A stretch of 64,000 nt of DNA from Mesorhizobium loti (lineage in GTDB: Bacteria; Pseudomonadota; Alphaproteobacteria; Rhizobiales; Rhizobiaceae), in the NCBI RefSeq assembly GCF_001510895.1, contig NZ_LPWA01000117.1, positions 1-64,000 on the forward strand, read 5' to 3'. Of this stretch, positions 37,831 to 46,255 are shown one piece after another. The notes beneath the pieces were generated by a model. The model was not told the DNA's origin. It made no database searches and saw nothing but the letters and a program-made list of their open reading frames with translations. The number at the start of each line of letters is the position of its first letter. Position 1 is the stretch's first letter. The position numbers and the translations under genes are program-made.

Positions 37831-39285
37831 CTACCACGGCAAGGAGAATGTCTTGACGTTGGTGTAGCTCTTCATCGCCTCGATGACGCCTTCCTTGTAG
37901 CCGTTGCCCGAATCCTTGATGCCGCCGAAGGGGCTCATCTCGATCCGGTAGCCCGGAACTTCCCAGATGTTGACGGTGCCGACCTTCAGGCCGGCGATGT
38001 ATTTCTGCATGCGGGGAAAAGAGTTGGTGCAGACACCGGACGACAGACCGAAAGCCGTCGAGTTCGAGAGTGCAATGAGCGCATCGTCGTCGTCCGGCGC
38101 GCGCACGATGGGCACGATCGGCCCAAAAGTTTCCTCCATCACCAGCTCGGACTGGTGCGGCACGCGGTCGACGACGATCGGGGGAAGCAGCGCACCCTTG
38201 CGGCCCGGATTATAAAGCACTTGCGCGCCCTGCTCGGCGGCCATGTGCACACGCTTCTCGAACAGCGCGGCCGCCTTCTCGTGCACGACGGTGCCGAGCT
38301 GGGTGGCCGGGTCGCGCGGGTCGCCGAAGCGGATCGCCTTTGCCCGCTCCAGTACCATCGGCACAAAACGGTCGGCGACCTTCTCCTGTACCAGGATGCG
38401 CTTGACCGCCGTGCAGCGCTGGCCGGAATTCTTGGTGGCGCCGGCAACGGCAAGATCGGCGGCCTTGGCCAGGTCCTCGTCCGAAAGATCGTTGAGCACG
38501 ATCAGCGGATCGTTGCCGCCAAGCTCGAGCACCTGACGCTTGTAGCCGGCCTTGGAGGCAATCATCTTGCCGACCGGCACCCCGCCGGTGAAGGTAATCA
38601 GGTCGATGTTGGGATTGGTGATCATCTCGTCGCCGATATCGGCCGGCCAGCCGGTGACGACGGAGAGCATTTCCGGCGGCAGGCCGGCCTCGTAGAGGAT
38701 GTCGGCCAGCAACAGCGCCGTGATCGGCGTGAGTTCCGTCGGCTTGACGACGACACAATTGTTGGTCGCGATGGCCGGCGCCACCTTGTGCGAGACCATG
38801 TTGAGCGGGTGGTTGAACGGCGTGATCGCCGAGATGGCCTTCAGCGGTTCGCGGATGGTGAAGATCTTGCGCTGCTTGCCGTGCGGGGTGATGTCGCAGG
38901 AAAAGATCTCGCCATCGTCATGGATGGCCAGCTGGCCGGCAAGCGTGAATACGTCGAAGGCGCGGCCGACCTCGTAGAGCGAATCCTGCTTGGAGATGCC
39001 GAGCTCAAGCGTGATGAGGTCGGACAGCTCGTCCTTGCGGGCGTTGAGCAGTTCAGCGGTCTTGAGCAGTATCTTCTGCCGCTCGTAGCGCGTGAGCTTC
39101 GGCTGGTAGTTGGCGGCGATCTCGAAGGCGCGCCTGGCATGCTCGGCCTCGCCCGCCGGCACGGTGCCGATCACCGTGTCGTTCCAGGGGAAACGCACTT
39201 CCAGCCGGCGCTCGGCGTCGACCTTGCGGCCGGCGATGCGCATCGGCTCGTGGCGGACTTTGATGGAGGGATCGAGTTGGGTCAT
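37831..39285 (-). CDS. phnY: Phosphonoacetaldehyde dehydrogenase
   Basis: A 484-residue NAD-dependent ALDH-fold enzyme that oxidises phosphonoacetaldehyde to phosphonoacetate, the middle step of the PhnW-PhnY-PhnA route. The catalytic Cys is C291 in NSGQRCTAV and the general base E254 in VLELGGND, the same numbers known for Sinorhizobium meliloti PhnY. NAD-site features SAITPFNHPLNMVSH and FTGGVPVGK are present. Length is normal. It lies between phnA (upstream, with a repeat in the 227-nt gap) and the FAD oxidoreductase gene (downstream). Confidence 0.93.
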   Translation of the reverse strand: MTQLDPSIKVRHEPMRIAGRKVDAERRLEVRFPWNDTVIGTVPAGEAEHARRAFEIAANYQPKLTRYERQKILLKTAELLNARKDELSDLITLELGISKQDSLYEVGRAFDVFTLAGQLAIHDDGEIFSCDITPHGKQRKIFTIREPLKAISAITPFNHPLNMVSHKVAPAIATNNCVVVKPTELTPITALLLADILYEAGLPPEMLSVVTGWPADIGDEMITNPNIDLITFTGGVPVGKMIASKAGYKRQVLELGGNDPLIVLNDLSDEDLAKAADLAVAGATKNSGQRCTAVKRILVQEKVADRFVPMVLERAKAIRFGDPRDPATQLGTVVHEKAAALFEKRVHMAAEQGAQVLYNPGRKGALLPPIVVDRVPHQSELVMEETFGPIVPIVRAPDDDDALIALSNSTAFGLSSGVCTNSFPRMQKYIAGLKVGTVNIWEVPGYRIEMSPFGGIKDSGNGYKEGVIEAMKSYTNVKTFSLPW

Positions 39286-39319
39286 GGACTCAGTTCCATT
39301 CTTGGATACGTCGCGGGAG

Positions 39320-39502
39320 GTCGACCCCCACTCCGGCCTTGCGGGCCACCTCTCCCCCGATCGACGGGGGAGAGGAAATCAGTCACAGCCACCCCTCCAA
39401 CGTCCGCATACCAGAGCGCGGCGGAACAGGCTTGGCGCCTTTCCTCTCCCCCGTCGATCGGGGGAGAGGTGCCGAGCGAAGCTCGGCGGAGTGGGGGTCG
39501 AC
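39320..39502. repeat. RIME-like palindromic repeat between phnA and phnY
   Basis: The 227-nt gap between phnA and phnY is almost filled by one structured element. Perfect 16-nt outer arms (GTCGACCCCCACTCCG at 39320-39335; complement at 39487-39502) enclose two 27-nt palindromes that begin CCTCTCCCCC (39349-39375 and 39443-39469). A small hairpin GCCGAGC/GCTCGGC lies at 39471-39487. It resembles the rhizobial intergenic mosaic elements (RIME). As RNA it could weaken or stabilise the phnWA-phnY transcript. Confidence 0.75.
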
Positions 39503-39512
39503 AGCGCCCAAT

Positions 39513-40769
39513 TTAGGCCTGCGCCGCCGCCATCGTCGCGTAGTAGAAGGCGTCGAAATTGCGCAAGCTCGGCTCGTTGGGCAGGTCGGGCAGCACACGG
39601 TTGACGATGAAAGGCACCGTCTGCTCGGTCAGCCCTCCATGCGAGCGTAGGGGCTCATCGAGTGCGGCCAGATTGTGCCGGTGCTCGGAGGTGCCGATCG
39701 TCTTGTTCTCGCCGGAGATCAGGATGATGTCGCCCATGCGGTCCTCGGGGAGCTCGAAGCGGGCGCAACCCTCCTCGCGGCCGAGCACCAGGATGATGTC
39801 CTCGACCTGGCGGAGCTTCGCCATGATCGCCTCGCGGTCGGCGCCCTTCGGCAGGTAGGCGGTGGCGAAGGAGCCGAGCGCGCCGTGATGCACGACATAG
39901 GGATCGGTGATCGGCAGGATGACCCTGGCCGCGTCCTTGCCCAGCCATTCGTCGAGAAGGTCCTGGACATAGACGACGTTGGGCGAGCCGTCGGCGTGGT
40001 GCTTCGGCTTCATGCCGTGGTCAGCGGTGACCACGATCGCAGCGCCCAGCGCATCGAGCTCGGCAAGATACTTGTCGAACATCTCGTAGAAGGCGTTGGC
40101 CTGGGGCACGCCCGGCGCGTATTTGTGCTGCACGTAGTCGGTGGTGGTGAGGTACATCACGTCCGGCCGGAACTCCTTCAGGAGTTGCACGCCGGCGGCG
40201 AAGACGAATTCCGACAACTCCGCCGAATAGACCTCCGGCACCGGTAGGCCGAAATGCTTCGAGGCATTGTCGATGCCGTGCCCGGCTAAAGTCGTGGTGT
40301 CCGACTTCTCCGCCGAGAAGCACATCGCCCTTCCATCCTCGAACTTCAATCCCTTGCCGAGCAGCGCCCGCAGCTTGTCCTTGGCCGTGACAACCGCGAC
40401 CCTCGCGCCGGCGTCATAAAAACCCTGGAAGACGGTCGGCGCGCGCAGGAATTTCGGATCGTTCATCATCACCTCCTCGCCCGTCTCCGGGTTGTAGAGG
40501 TAGTTGCCGCAGATGCCGTGCACGGAAGGCGGCCGGCCGGTGGCGATCGACAGATTGTTGGGGTTGGTGAAGCTCGGGATCACCGAATGGGCGAAGCGCA
40601 CGGTGCCCTTCTGCTTGATCCTTTCCAGCGCCGGCATCAGCCCGGCACGGATGGCCTCGTCGAGATAGGCCGGCTCGCAGCCGTCGAGGCATATGGCGAT
40701 GGCCGGCACGCGCGGCCAGGCGTAGGTGCGGCCGTTGGCCGTGACATTGACGGGGGACATCTGGTTCAT
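39513..40769 (-). CDS. phnA: Phosphonoacetate hydrolase
   Basis: A 418-residue di-zinc hydrolase of the alkaline-phosphatase/NPP superfamily that cleaves the C-P bond of phosphonoacetate to acetate and phosphate. Metal and catalytic residues fall exactly where S. meliloti PhnA has them: D29 (CLDG), nucleophile T68 (SFTNPNN), D211 and H215 (TTDYVQH), D250-H251 (ADHG), with a further His in RSHGGLTEQ. No signal peptide, so it is cytosolic. It lies 19 nt downstream of phnW and is therefore co-transcribed. This enzyme makes the route independent of C-P lyase. Confidence 0.95.
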   Translation of the reverse strand: MNQMSPVNVTANGRTYAWPRVPAIAICLDGCEPAYLDEAIRAGLMPALERIKQKGTVRFAHSVIPSFTNPNNLSIATGRPPSVHGICGNYLYNPETGEEVMMNDPKFLRAPTVFQGFYDAGARVAVVTAKDKLRALLGKGLKFEDGRAMCFSAEKSDTTTLAGHGIDNASKHFGLPVPEVYSAELSEFVFAAGVQLLKEFRPDVMYLTTTDYVQHKYAPGVPQANAFYEMFDKYLAELDALGAAIVVTADHGMKPKHHADGSPNVVYVQDLLDEWLGKDAARVILPITDPYVVHHGALGSFATAYLPKGADREAIMAKLRQVEDIILVLGREEGCARFELPEDRMGDIILISGENKTIGTSEHRHNLAALDEPLRSHGGLTEQTVPFIVNRVLPDLPNEPSLRNFDAFYYATMAAAQA

Positions 40770-40788
40770 CGGAAATCCTCAAAAGACC

Positions 40789-41991
40789 TTAAGCGGCGAG
40801 CTTGGCGCGCTCGGCGATTGCGGCGGGTGACGGGGCGGCGGTGTCGACGCCCATTTCGCTCAGCGACTGGGCCGCCGCTTCGACGACGCGGCGCATGACA
40901 TGCTCGTCCATCTGGCCGATGCAGCCGACCCGGAAGGAATCGACCATCGTCAGCTTGCCCGGATAGATTATGAAGCCCTTTGCCTTCATCAGATCGTAGA
41001 ACCTGTCGAAGGCGAAGTTGGCATGCGCCGGATTGAAGAAGGTGACGATGATCGGCGACAGCCAGCGATCCTTCAGCAGCGTCTCGAAGCCTAGCTCGCG
41101 CATGCCGGCCACCATGACGTCGCGGTTCAGCGTATAGCGAGCGCCGCGCCCGGCGACGCCGCCTTCCGCCTCGTGCTGGCGCAGCGCTTCGAGGAAGGCC
41201 GCGACGACATGCGTCGGCGGCGTGTAACGCCACTGTCCGGTCCTGTTCATGTGTGCCCATTGCGCATGGACGTCGAGTGAAAGCGAGTGGCTGCGGCCCT
41301 TGGCGGCTTCCAGCTCGCTCTTGCGGGCGATGACGAAGCCGAAGCCAGGCACGCCCTCGATGCATTTGTTGGCGGACGACACCATCGCCTCGTAGCGGAT
41401 TTCGTTGACGTCGAGCGGGATGGCACCGAACGCGCTCATGGAGTCGATGAGCAGCTTGCGACCGCTGGCATAGACGGCCTCAGATATCTCGGCGACCGGG
41501 TTCAGGATGCCCGAGCTGGTCTCGCAGTGAATGGCGATGACATGAGTGATCGCTGGGTCGGCTTCGAGAGCCGCCGAAACCTCGTCGCCGCGCGGCGGCA
41601 GGTAGTCGCCCTTGTCGATCAGCGTGTAGGCGCGGCCGATACACTGCATGGTTTGCGCGGCGCGCAGACCATAGGCGCCGTTGGCGAGCACCAGCACCTT
41701 GCCGTCTTTGGGCACAAAGGAGCCAAGCATGGCCTCGACACAGAACGATCCGCTGCCCTGCATCGGCACGCAGTCGAATTCGTCGCGGCTGTCGCCGGTG
41801 AGCGCCAGCAGACGGCGGCGCAGGTCGGCCGTCATGGCCCGGAAATCGCCGTCCCAGGAACCCCAGTCGCGAAGCATCGCCTGCTTGACGGAATAGGCTG
41901 TGGTGAGCGGCCCCGGCGTCAGCAGATAGGGCTCCCCCATCGCCGGCTCGTCCAGCGGCCTTGATGCCGCAAATTTCGTCTCAGCGAGCAT
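40789..41991 (-). CDS. phnW: 2-aminoethylphosphonate-pyruvate transaminase
   Basis: A 400-residue PLP enzyme (class V fold) that converts AEP and pyruvate into phosphonoacetaldehyde and alanine. The Schiff-base Lys is K209 in SSANKCIEG; cofactor contacts include MQGSGSFCVEAML and LIDSMSAFGAIP; the substrate loop LLTPGPLTT is near the N-terminus. The ATG at 41991 has GGAGGGG 5 nt upstream. It leads the transcript running through phnA, phnY, the FAD enzyme, PbfA-like enzyme and hydroxyacid dehydrogenase. A candidate operator lies about 72 nt upstream at 42063-42079. Confidence 0.95.
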   Translation of the reverse strand: MLAETKFAASRPLDEPAMGEPYLLTPGPLTTAYSVKQAMLRDWGSWDGDFRAMTADLRRRLLALTGDSRDEFDCVPMQGSGSFCVEAMLGSFVPKDGKVLVLANGAYGLRAAQTMQCIGRAYTLIDKGDYLPPRGDEVSAALEADPAITHVIAIHCETSSGILNPVAEISEAVYASGRKLLIDSMSAFGAIPLDVNEIRYEAMVSSANKCIEGVPGFGFVIARKSELEAAKGRSHSLSLDVHAQWAHMNRTGQWRYTPPTHVVAAFLEALRQHEAEGGVAGRGARYTLNRDVMVAGMRELGFETLLKDRWLSPIIVTFFNPAHANFAFDRFYDLMKAKGFIIYPGKLTMVDSFRVGCIGQMDEHVMRRVVEAAAQSLSEMGVDTAAPSPAAIAERAKLAA

Positions 41992-42062
41992 GCTGCCCCT
42001 CCACCTTCGGTCACTGATATTTTCGATGTGGCGCCATTCTCGGCTTCGGCGACCTATTTGTA

Positions 42063-42079
42063 AAATCGTTATTTTGTAT
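42063..42079. promoter_or_regulatory. Candidate AEP-regulator binding site before phnW
   Basis: AAATCGTTATTTTGTAT, in an AT-rich stretch 72-88 nt upstream of phnW. It matches AAATCGTTCGTTTCTAT at 43909-43925 in the Na/Pi-LysR divergent gap at 14 of 17 positions. Inner AAAAT/ATTTT halves form a dyad. It is a good candidate for the site of the LysR at 43990. Confidence 0.5.
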
Positions 42080-42127
42080 TGATGTATAGATTAGATCGAT
42101 GACAATTCGGCATATCATTTGTCGGCG

Positions 42128-43837
42128 CTATACCGGCAGATGAGCCATTTTCTCCTGCGCGCGACCGCCCTGCGCCAGCCGGCTTTCGAGCAAGTCGCCG
42201 CTCTCGCGCAGCAACGGATAGGCAACCGACGCCAGCAGCGAGTTGATCTCCTTCAGCGCCCGAACGGCCTCCAGATGGATGTCGCTCGTTTCAATGCTTT
42301 CAGGCGTGCCCGATTGCAGACGCCGCAAATGCCGGTCATGGCTCAGGCGCTCCAGCTTGCGCATCCGCTCCTTCTCGACGACCAGTTGGCGTGCCGAGTC
42401 GAGATCGCTCGACACCAGGACATTCAGGGCAAGCTGCATGTTGGCCATGACACGATCATGAAGGCCGATCAGCTCGCTCCATCCGTCGCGCGAAAAGCGG
42501 AGTTTCTTCTCGACCGTCTCCTGCGCGAGCACCAATAGGTTCTTGGCCGCGATGTCCCCTGCCCGCTCGAGGCTGATGGCGAAATCGGTGAGCTCGATGC
42601 CGCGCCGCGCCTCGGCCGGCGTCATGGCGCCGCGATTGACCTCGGCTATGTAGAGCTTGATGTCGGTGTGGGCCCGGTTCACCTCATCGTCGAGCTTCTG
42701 CGCCTGCCGGATGCGCTCGGCGGTGCCCGCGTCAAAGAAATCCATGACCGGACGCAACATGAGCTCGACGACTTCGCCCATGCGCAGCAGCTCGCGCGTT
42801 GCGCTTGCCAAGGCAAGGCTGGGCGTGCGCGTGACGGTGCGGTCGAGCACGCTCGCCCGCATCGCCATCGGATCATCCGCCGCCGCGGCTGTTGCCGCCG
42901 GCCTGTCGCCGACAAGGAGCGCGACCAGTGTTTCCATCACGCCAGTGAAGGGCAGGCAGACAACGACAAGCGCCAGATTGAAGGCCAGATGCAGGTTGAC
43001 CAGCTGCCGGCCCTCGGTCGCGCCGAACAGATCGGCCGGGAACGGAACAAGCTGGAGCGCAAACAGGACCGCGAGTGCCGCCGTCGCCCGAAAAAGCAGA
43101 TTGCCGAGCGGGATCCGGCGCGCCTCCACGGTCTGCTGGCCGCGCGTCAGCCAAAATGCGATGAACCCACCGCCCAGATTGGCGCCAAGTACGAGCGACA
43201 TCCCGACGTCGATCGGCACTACGCCCTGCGCGGCAAGCGTGACGAACAGAAGTATCGCGGCGACGCTGGAATGGATCAGCCACGTGAACAGCGCGGCCGC
43301 TGCGAAGGCGGTGAAGAAGTCGCCGCGCAGGTAGGAGATCATGAGCGGCAGTAGCGTGCTTTGGCGCATCGGCGCCGTCGCCTCGCCGATCATGTGGAGC
43401 GAGAGCAGCACGAAGGCGATGCCGATCAGGATACGCCCGGCCTGCCTGACGGATCGCGTTTCGAATTTGAGGAACAGCGCGCCGCCGACCAGGATGAGGA
43501 CCGGAACCAGCCAGCTCAGATCGAATGAAAGCATCTGCACGACCAGGGCGGAGCCAAGGTCGGCGCCAAGCAGGATTGCCAGGCCGGCCGATACCGGGAC
43601 GATGCCGCTGGCGGCGAACCCGGCCGCGAGGACAGCGACCGCGGTCGAGCTCTGCAACAGCACGGCAAGCGCGGTGCCGGCCGTCACCGCCTGAAGCCGT
43701 CCGCTGCGCGCCCGCCGCAGCACGTCGCGCAGTGCCGGGCCGCCGGCCCGCTCGACGCCGGTGCGCACCATGCGGACTGCCCAGAGCAGCAGCATGACGG
43801 CGCCCGCGAGATGCAGCAGGATCATGGAAAATTGCAT
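42128..43837 (-). CDS. Na/Pi-cotransporter family protein with PhoU-like domain
   Basis: A 569-residue protein. The first 330 residues hold two inverted hydrophobic repeats of the NptA/SLC34-type fold, with the sodium/phosphate motif LLQSSTAVAVLAAGF in repeat 1 and a weaker LIHSSVAAILLFV in repeat 2. The last 200 residues form a helical PhoU-like domain (RELLRMGEVVELML, LDDEVNRAHTDIKLYIAE). The ATG at 43837 has CGGAG upstream; earlier in-frame starts lack a signal-like or ribosome site. Members export or exchange phosphate. Here, next to PhnA that frees phosphate in the cytosol, it may vent excess phosphate. It is divergent from the LysR gene. Confidence 0.85.
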   Translation of the reverse strand: MQFSMILLHLAGAVMLLLWAVRMVRTGVERAGGPALRDVLRRARSGRLQAVTAGTALAVLLQSSTAVAVLAAGFAASGIVPVSAGLAILLGADLGSALVVQMLSFDLSWLVPVLILVGGALFLKFETRSVRQAGRILIGIAFVLLSLHMIGEATAPMRQSTLLPLMISYLRGDFFTAFAAAALFTWLIHSSVAAILLFVTLAAQGVVPIDVGMSLVLGANLGGGFIAFWLTRGQQTVEARRIPLGNLLFRATAALAVLFALQLVPFPADLFGATEGRQLVNLHLAFNLALVVVCLPFTGVMETLVALLVGDRPAATAAAADDPMAMRASVLDRTVTRTPSLALASATRELLRMGEVVELMLRPVMDFFDAGTAERIRQAQKLDDEVNRAHTDIKLYIAEVNRGAMTPAEARRGIELTDFAISLERAGDIAAKNLLVLAQETVEKKLRFSRDGWSELIGLHDRVMANMQLALNVLVSSDLDSARQLVVEKERMRKLERLSHDRHLRRLQSGTPESIETSDIHLEAVRALKEINSLLASVAYPLLRESGDLLESRLAQGGRAQEKMAHLPV

Positions 43838-43908
43838 GGCTGGCTCCGAACTGACGGCCAACCCCGGTTGGCTCCCCATCGAGGGTGACGCCGGACAACG
43901 CATAAATC

Positions 43909-43925
43909 AAATCGTTCGTTTCTAT
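43909..43925. promoter_or_regulatory. Candidate AEP-regulator binding site in Na/Pi-LysR gap
   Basis: AAATCGTTCGTTTCTAT lies between the divergent Na/Pi transporter and LysR genes, about 65 nt before the LysR start. It matches the element before phnW at 42063-42079. Divergent LTTR-target arrangement with a shared element is typical of LysR autoregulation. Confidence 0.5.
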
Positions 43926-43989
43926 CTTTATATCAGCTCCGGCTATGATAACTTGACCGATCAGGCGGCAGCCAAAGGGAGCCAGGCGA

Positions 43990-44859
43990 ATGCGCTACGT
44001 GCAGTTGAGAGCATTCCATCAGGTCGCGATTTCCGGCGGTTTTTCGCGCGCGGCTGAAGCGCTGTTCCTCACCCAGCCAGCGATCTCCGATCAGGTTCGC
44101 AAGCTCGAGGAGGAGTATGACGTGCTGCTGTTCAACCGGAACAAGAAGCAGGTGACCCTGACCGCGCAGGGCCAGAGGTTGCTCGAGATAACGCATCGCA
44201 TGTTCGAGACGGAACAACAGGCGCTCGAACTGCTGACGGAATCACGCGCGCTGCGCTCCGGCACGCTGCGGATCGTCGCCGACGCCGCGCACCACCTTCT
44301 GCATATCCTCGGCGCCTTTCGTGCCCGTTACCCCGGCGTCCAGGTTTCCCTGCGCTCCGGTAACACCGAAACCGTGATCAGCAGCCTCTACAGCTACGAG
44401 GCCGATATCGGGGTGCTCGGTGAAGTGCCGACGGGCCGTGATTTCGAGATGCTCAAGCTCAATTCGACGCCGATCATCGCCTTCGTCTCCGCCGATCACC
44501 CGCTGTCGGCCAGGAAATCGCTGACGCTCGAACAACTTGCGCAGGAACCGCTGGTGATGCGGGAACGCGGCTCGAAGACACGCAAGAAGCTGGAAGATCT
44601 CGCCGCGGCGCTGAATATCGAACTCAAGCCTGCGATCGAGGCCGAGGGCCGTGAGGCCGTTCGGGAGATCGTTGCGTCGGGGGCCGGCGTTGGTTTCGTC
44701 TCGGCGGCCGAGTTCGGGCATGATTCTCGATTGGCTCCGATTTCGATCAACGCCCCCGAGACGCTGATGGACGAAGCGCTGATCTGCCTGCGCGAACGCA
44801 GCGGCGGCAAGCTGGTGCGCGCGTTTCTCGACACGGCCCGCTCGATGTCGAACGACTGA
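43990..44859 (+). CDS. LysR-family regulator of AEP catabolism
   Basis: A 289-residue LTTR: winged helix-turn-helix MRYVQLRAFHQVAISGGFSR then AAEALFLTQPAISDQVRKLEEEY, and a two-lobe effector domain with the conserved RERGSKTRK loop. The LysR subfamily tied to aminoethylphosphonate catabolism (TIGR03339 type) has this short N-terminus and is found beside phnW, as here. The ATG at 43990 has AGGGAG 9 nt upstream. It is divergent from the Na/Pi gene and likely activates that gene and the phnW transcript through the AAATCGTT-type elements. Effector probably AEP or an intermediate, by inference. Confidence 0.85.
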   Translation: MRYVQLRAFHQVAISGGFSRAAEALFLTQPAISDQVRKLEEEYDVLLFNRNKKQVTLTAQGQRLLEITHRMFETEQQALELLTESRALRSGTLRIVADAAHHLLHILGAFRARYPGVQVSLRSGNTETVISSLYSYEADIGVLGEVPTGRDFEMLKLNSTPIIAFVSADHPLSARKSLTLEQLAQEPLVMRERGSKTRKKLEDLAAALNIELKPAIEAEGREAVREIVASGAGVGFVSAAEFGHDSRLAPISINAPETLMDEALICLRERSGGKLVRAFLDTARSMSND

Positions 44860-44939
44860 GTCGCTTCAATCCGGGCCGCTATGTCTCGCAGACGCGTCCT
44901 GTTCGTCCAGCCGATCCGGCGTCGCCTGCGCTGATTGCG

Positions 44940-45040
44940 CTAGAGCCGTTCACCGTTTCATAGAAACGCCGAACCGCCCTATCTTTTTGTTTTCACGCAA
45001 TTCCGGACGGAAAACCGCTACACACTTTTCCTGGAATTGC
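44940..45040 (-). repeat. Dispersed intergenic repeat, copy B
   Basis: Inverse-orientation copy of the repeat at 9887-9993: read on the minus strand it begins GCAATTCCAGGAAAAGTGTG and ends GGTGAACGGCTCTAG. It differs from copy A by small indels and substitutions. It abuts the truncated methyltransferase-like gene whose stop is at 45042-45044. Confidence 0.7.
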
Positions 45041-45041
45041 G

Positions 45042-45206
45042 CTAAGCAGCGGCACAACCACCGCCCACCAGGCGGCGAAAATCTTCGCAAGCCCGGTCCA
45101 GATGTTCGTTCTCGAAGCGCGCGGCGAGCTCGCACCAATTGCGGCCGAAATCATAGCGCGCCTTCATGGGCTTTTTCACCCGTCGTCCGCCGAAGCTGTC
45201 GATCAT
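45042..45206 (-). pseudogene. Truncated methyltransferase-like gene ending at a repeat
   Basis: A 54-residue frame whose ATG overlaps the stop of the epimerase gene by ATGA. KARYDFGRNWCELAARFE and the following helix resemble the N-terminus of class I SAM-dependent methyltransferases (pattern FDFGRNW..F). It stops after RRLVGGGCAAA exactly where repeat copy B begins, before any SAM-binding glycine loop. So it looks like a gene cut off by the repeat or by a deletion ending there. The family match is short; a genuine small protein is possible. Confidence 0.4.
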
Positions 45207-46222
45207 GCCCGGTAGAATTCCCGATACCACTCCACGAAACGCGGAACTCCGACCTCGATCGGAACCTTTGGCCTGAAGCCGGTCGCCTCCTCAAGCGAGC
45301 TGACATCGGCGGAAGTTGCCGGAACATCGCCGGGCTGGATCGGCATGAGATTGCGGTTCGCCTTGCGTCCAAGCGCGTCTTCCAGCACTTCGATCAGCCG
45401 GGTCAACTGCACAGGCGAATTGCCGCCTATGTTATGGATCCTGAACGGCGCGTTGCTGGTCGCCGGGTCTGGCGCCGCGCTTCTCCATTCCGGATTGGCT
45501 GTGGCGGGCTTCTGCATAATGCGGATGATACCTTCGACGATATCGTCGATGTAGGTGAAATCCCTCTGCATGTTGCCATGGTTAAAGACGTCGATCGGTT
45601 CGCCGGCGAGGATAGCCTTGGCGAAGATGAACAGGGCCATGTCCGGCCGTCCCCAGGGACCGTAGACCGTGAAGAAACGCAATCCCGTCGTCGGCAGCGC
45701 GAAGAGATGGCTGTAAGTGTGCGCCATCAGCTCGTTTGCTTTCTTGCTGGCGGCATAGAGGCTGAGCGGATGGTCGGCCGAATCGTGCACCGAAAACGGC
45801 ATGCGAGTGCTGCCACCGTAGATCGAGCTCGACGACGCATAGACCAGATGGCCGACCGAGGCGTGCCGGCATCCTTCCAGGACGTTGAGGAAGCCGATGA
45901 GATTGCTTTCCGCGTAGGCGTGCGGATTGGTCAGCGAATAGCGAACGCCGGCTTGCGCCGCGAGATTGACGACGATTTCGGGCGCGGCCGACGCAAAGAG
46001 TGCCGACATACAGTCGCGATCCGTGAGGTCGACATGCTCGAAGCGGAAGTTTGGAAAGGCTTTCAACCGGTCGAGCCGCGCCCGCTTCAAGTTGACGTCG
46101 TAATATTCGTTCATGGAATCGAGGCCGACAACGTGCCGGCCGTCGGCAAGCAGCCTCTGGCAGAGATGAAAACCTATGAAACCGGCCGCGCCGGTGATCA
46201 GAATCGACCTGCTTGATGTCAC
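45203..46222 (-). CDS. lpsL: UDP-glucuronate 4-epimerase-type NAD-dependent epimerase
   Basis: A 339-residue SDR-extended enzyme. NAD motif ILITGAAGFIGFHLCQ, the S/T-Y-K triad as YASSSSIYGG and YAASKKANE, and the substrate loop RFFTVYGPWGRPDMALF typical of UDP-GlcA/UDP-GlcNAcA 4-epimerases such as LpsL. The GTG start at 46222 has AGGGA 8 nt upstream. It lies 34 nt downstream of the UDP-HexNAc dehydrogenase gene on the same strand, so together they would turn UDP-GlcNAc or UDP-Glc into a galacto-configured uronic acid for surface polysaccharide. Confidence 0.88.
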   Translation of the reverse strand: MTSSRSILITGAAGFIGFHLCQRLLADGRHVVGLDSMNEYYDVNLKRARLDRLKAFPNFRFEHVDLTDRDCMSALFASAAPEIVVNLAAQAGVRYSLTNPHAYAESNLIGFLNVLEGCRHASVGHLVYASSSSIYGGSTRMPFSVHDSADHPLSLYAASKKANELMAHTYSHLFALPTTGLRFFTVYGPWGRPDMALFIFAKAILAGEPIDVFNHGNMQRDFTYIDDIVEGIIRIMQKPATANPEWRSAAPDPATSNAPFRIHNIGGNSPVQLTRLIEVLEDALGRKANRNLMPIQPGDVPATSADVSSLEEATGFRPKVPIEVGVPRFVEWYREFYRA

Positions 46223-46255
46223 GGTGTATCCCTAGCGTTGATTTCAGGCCGAGCC

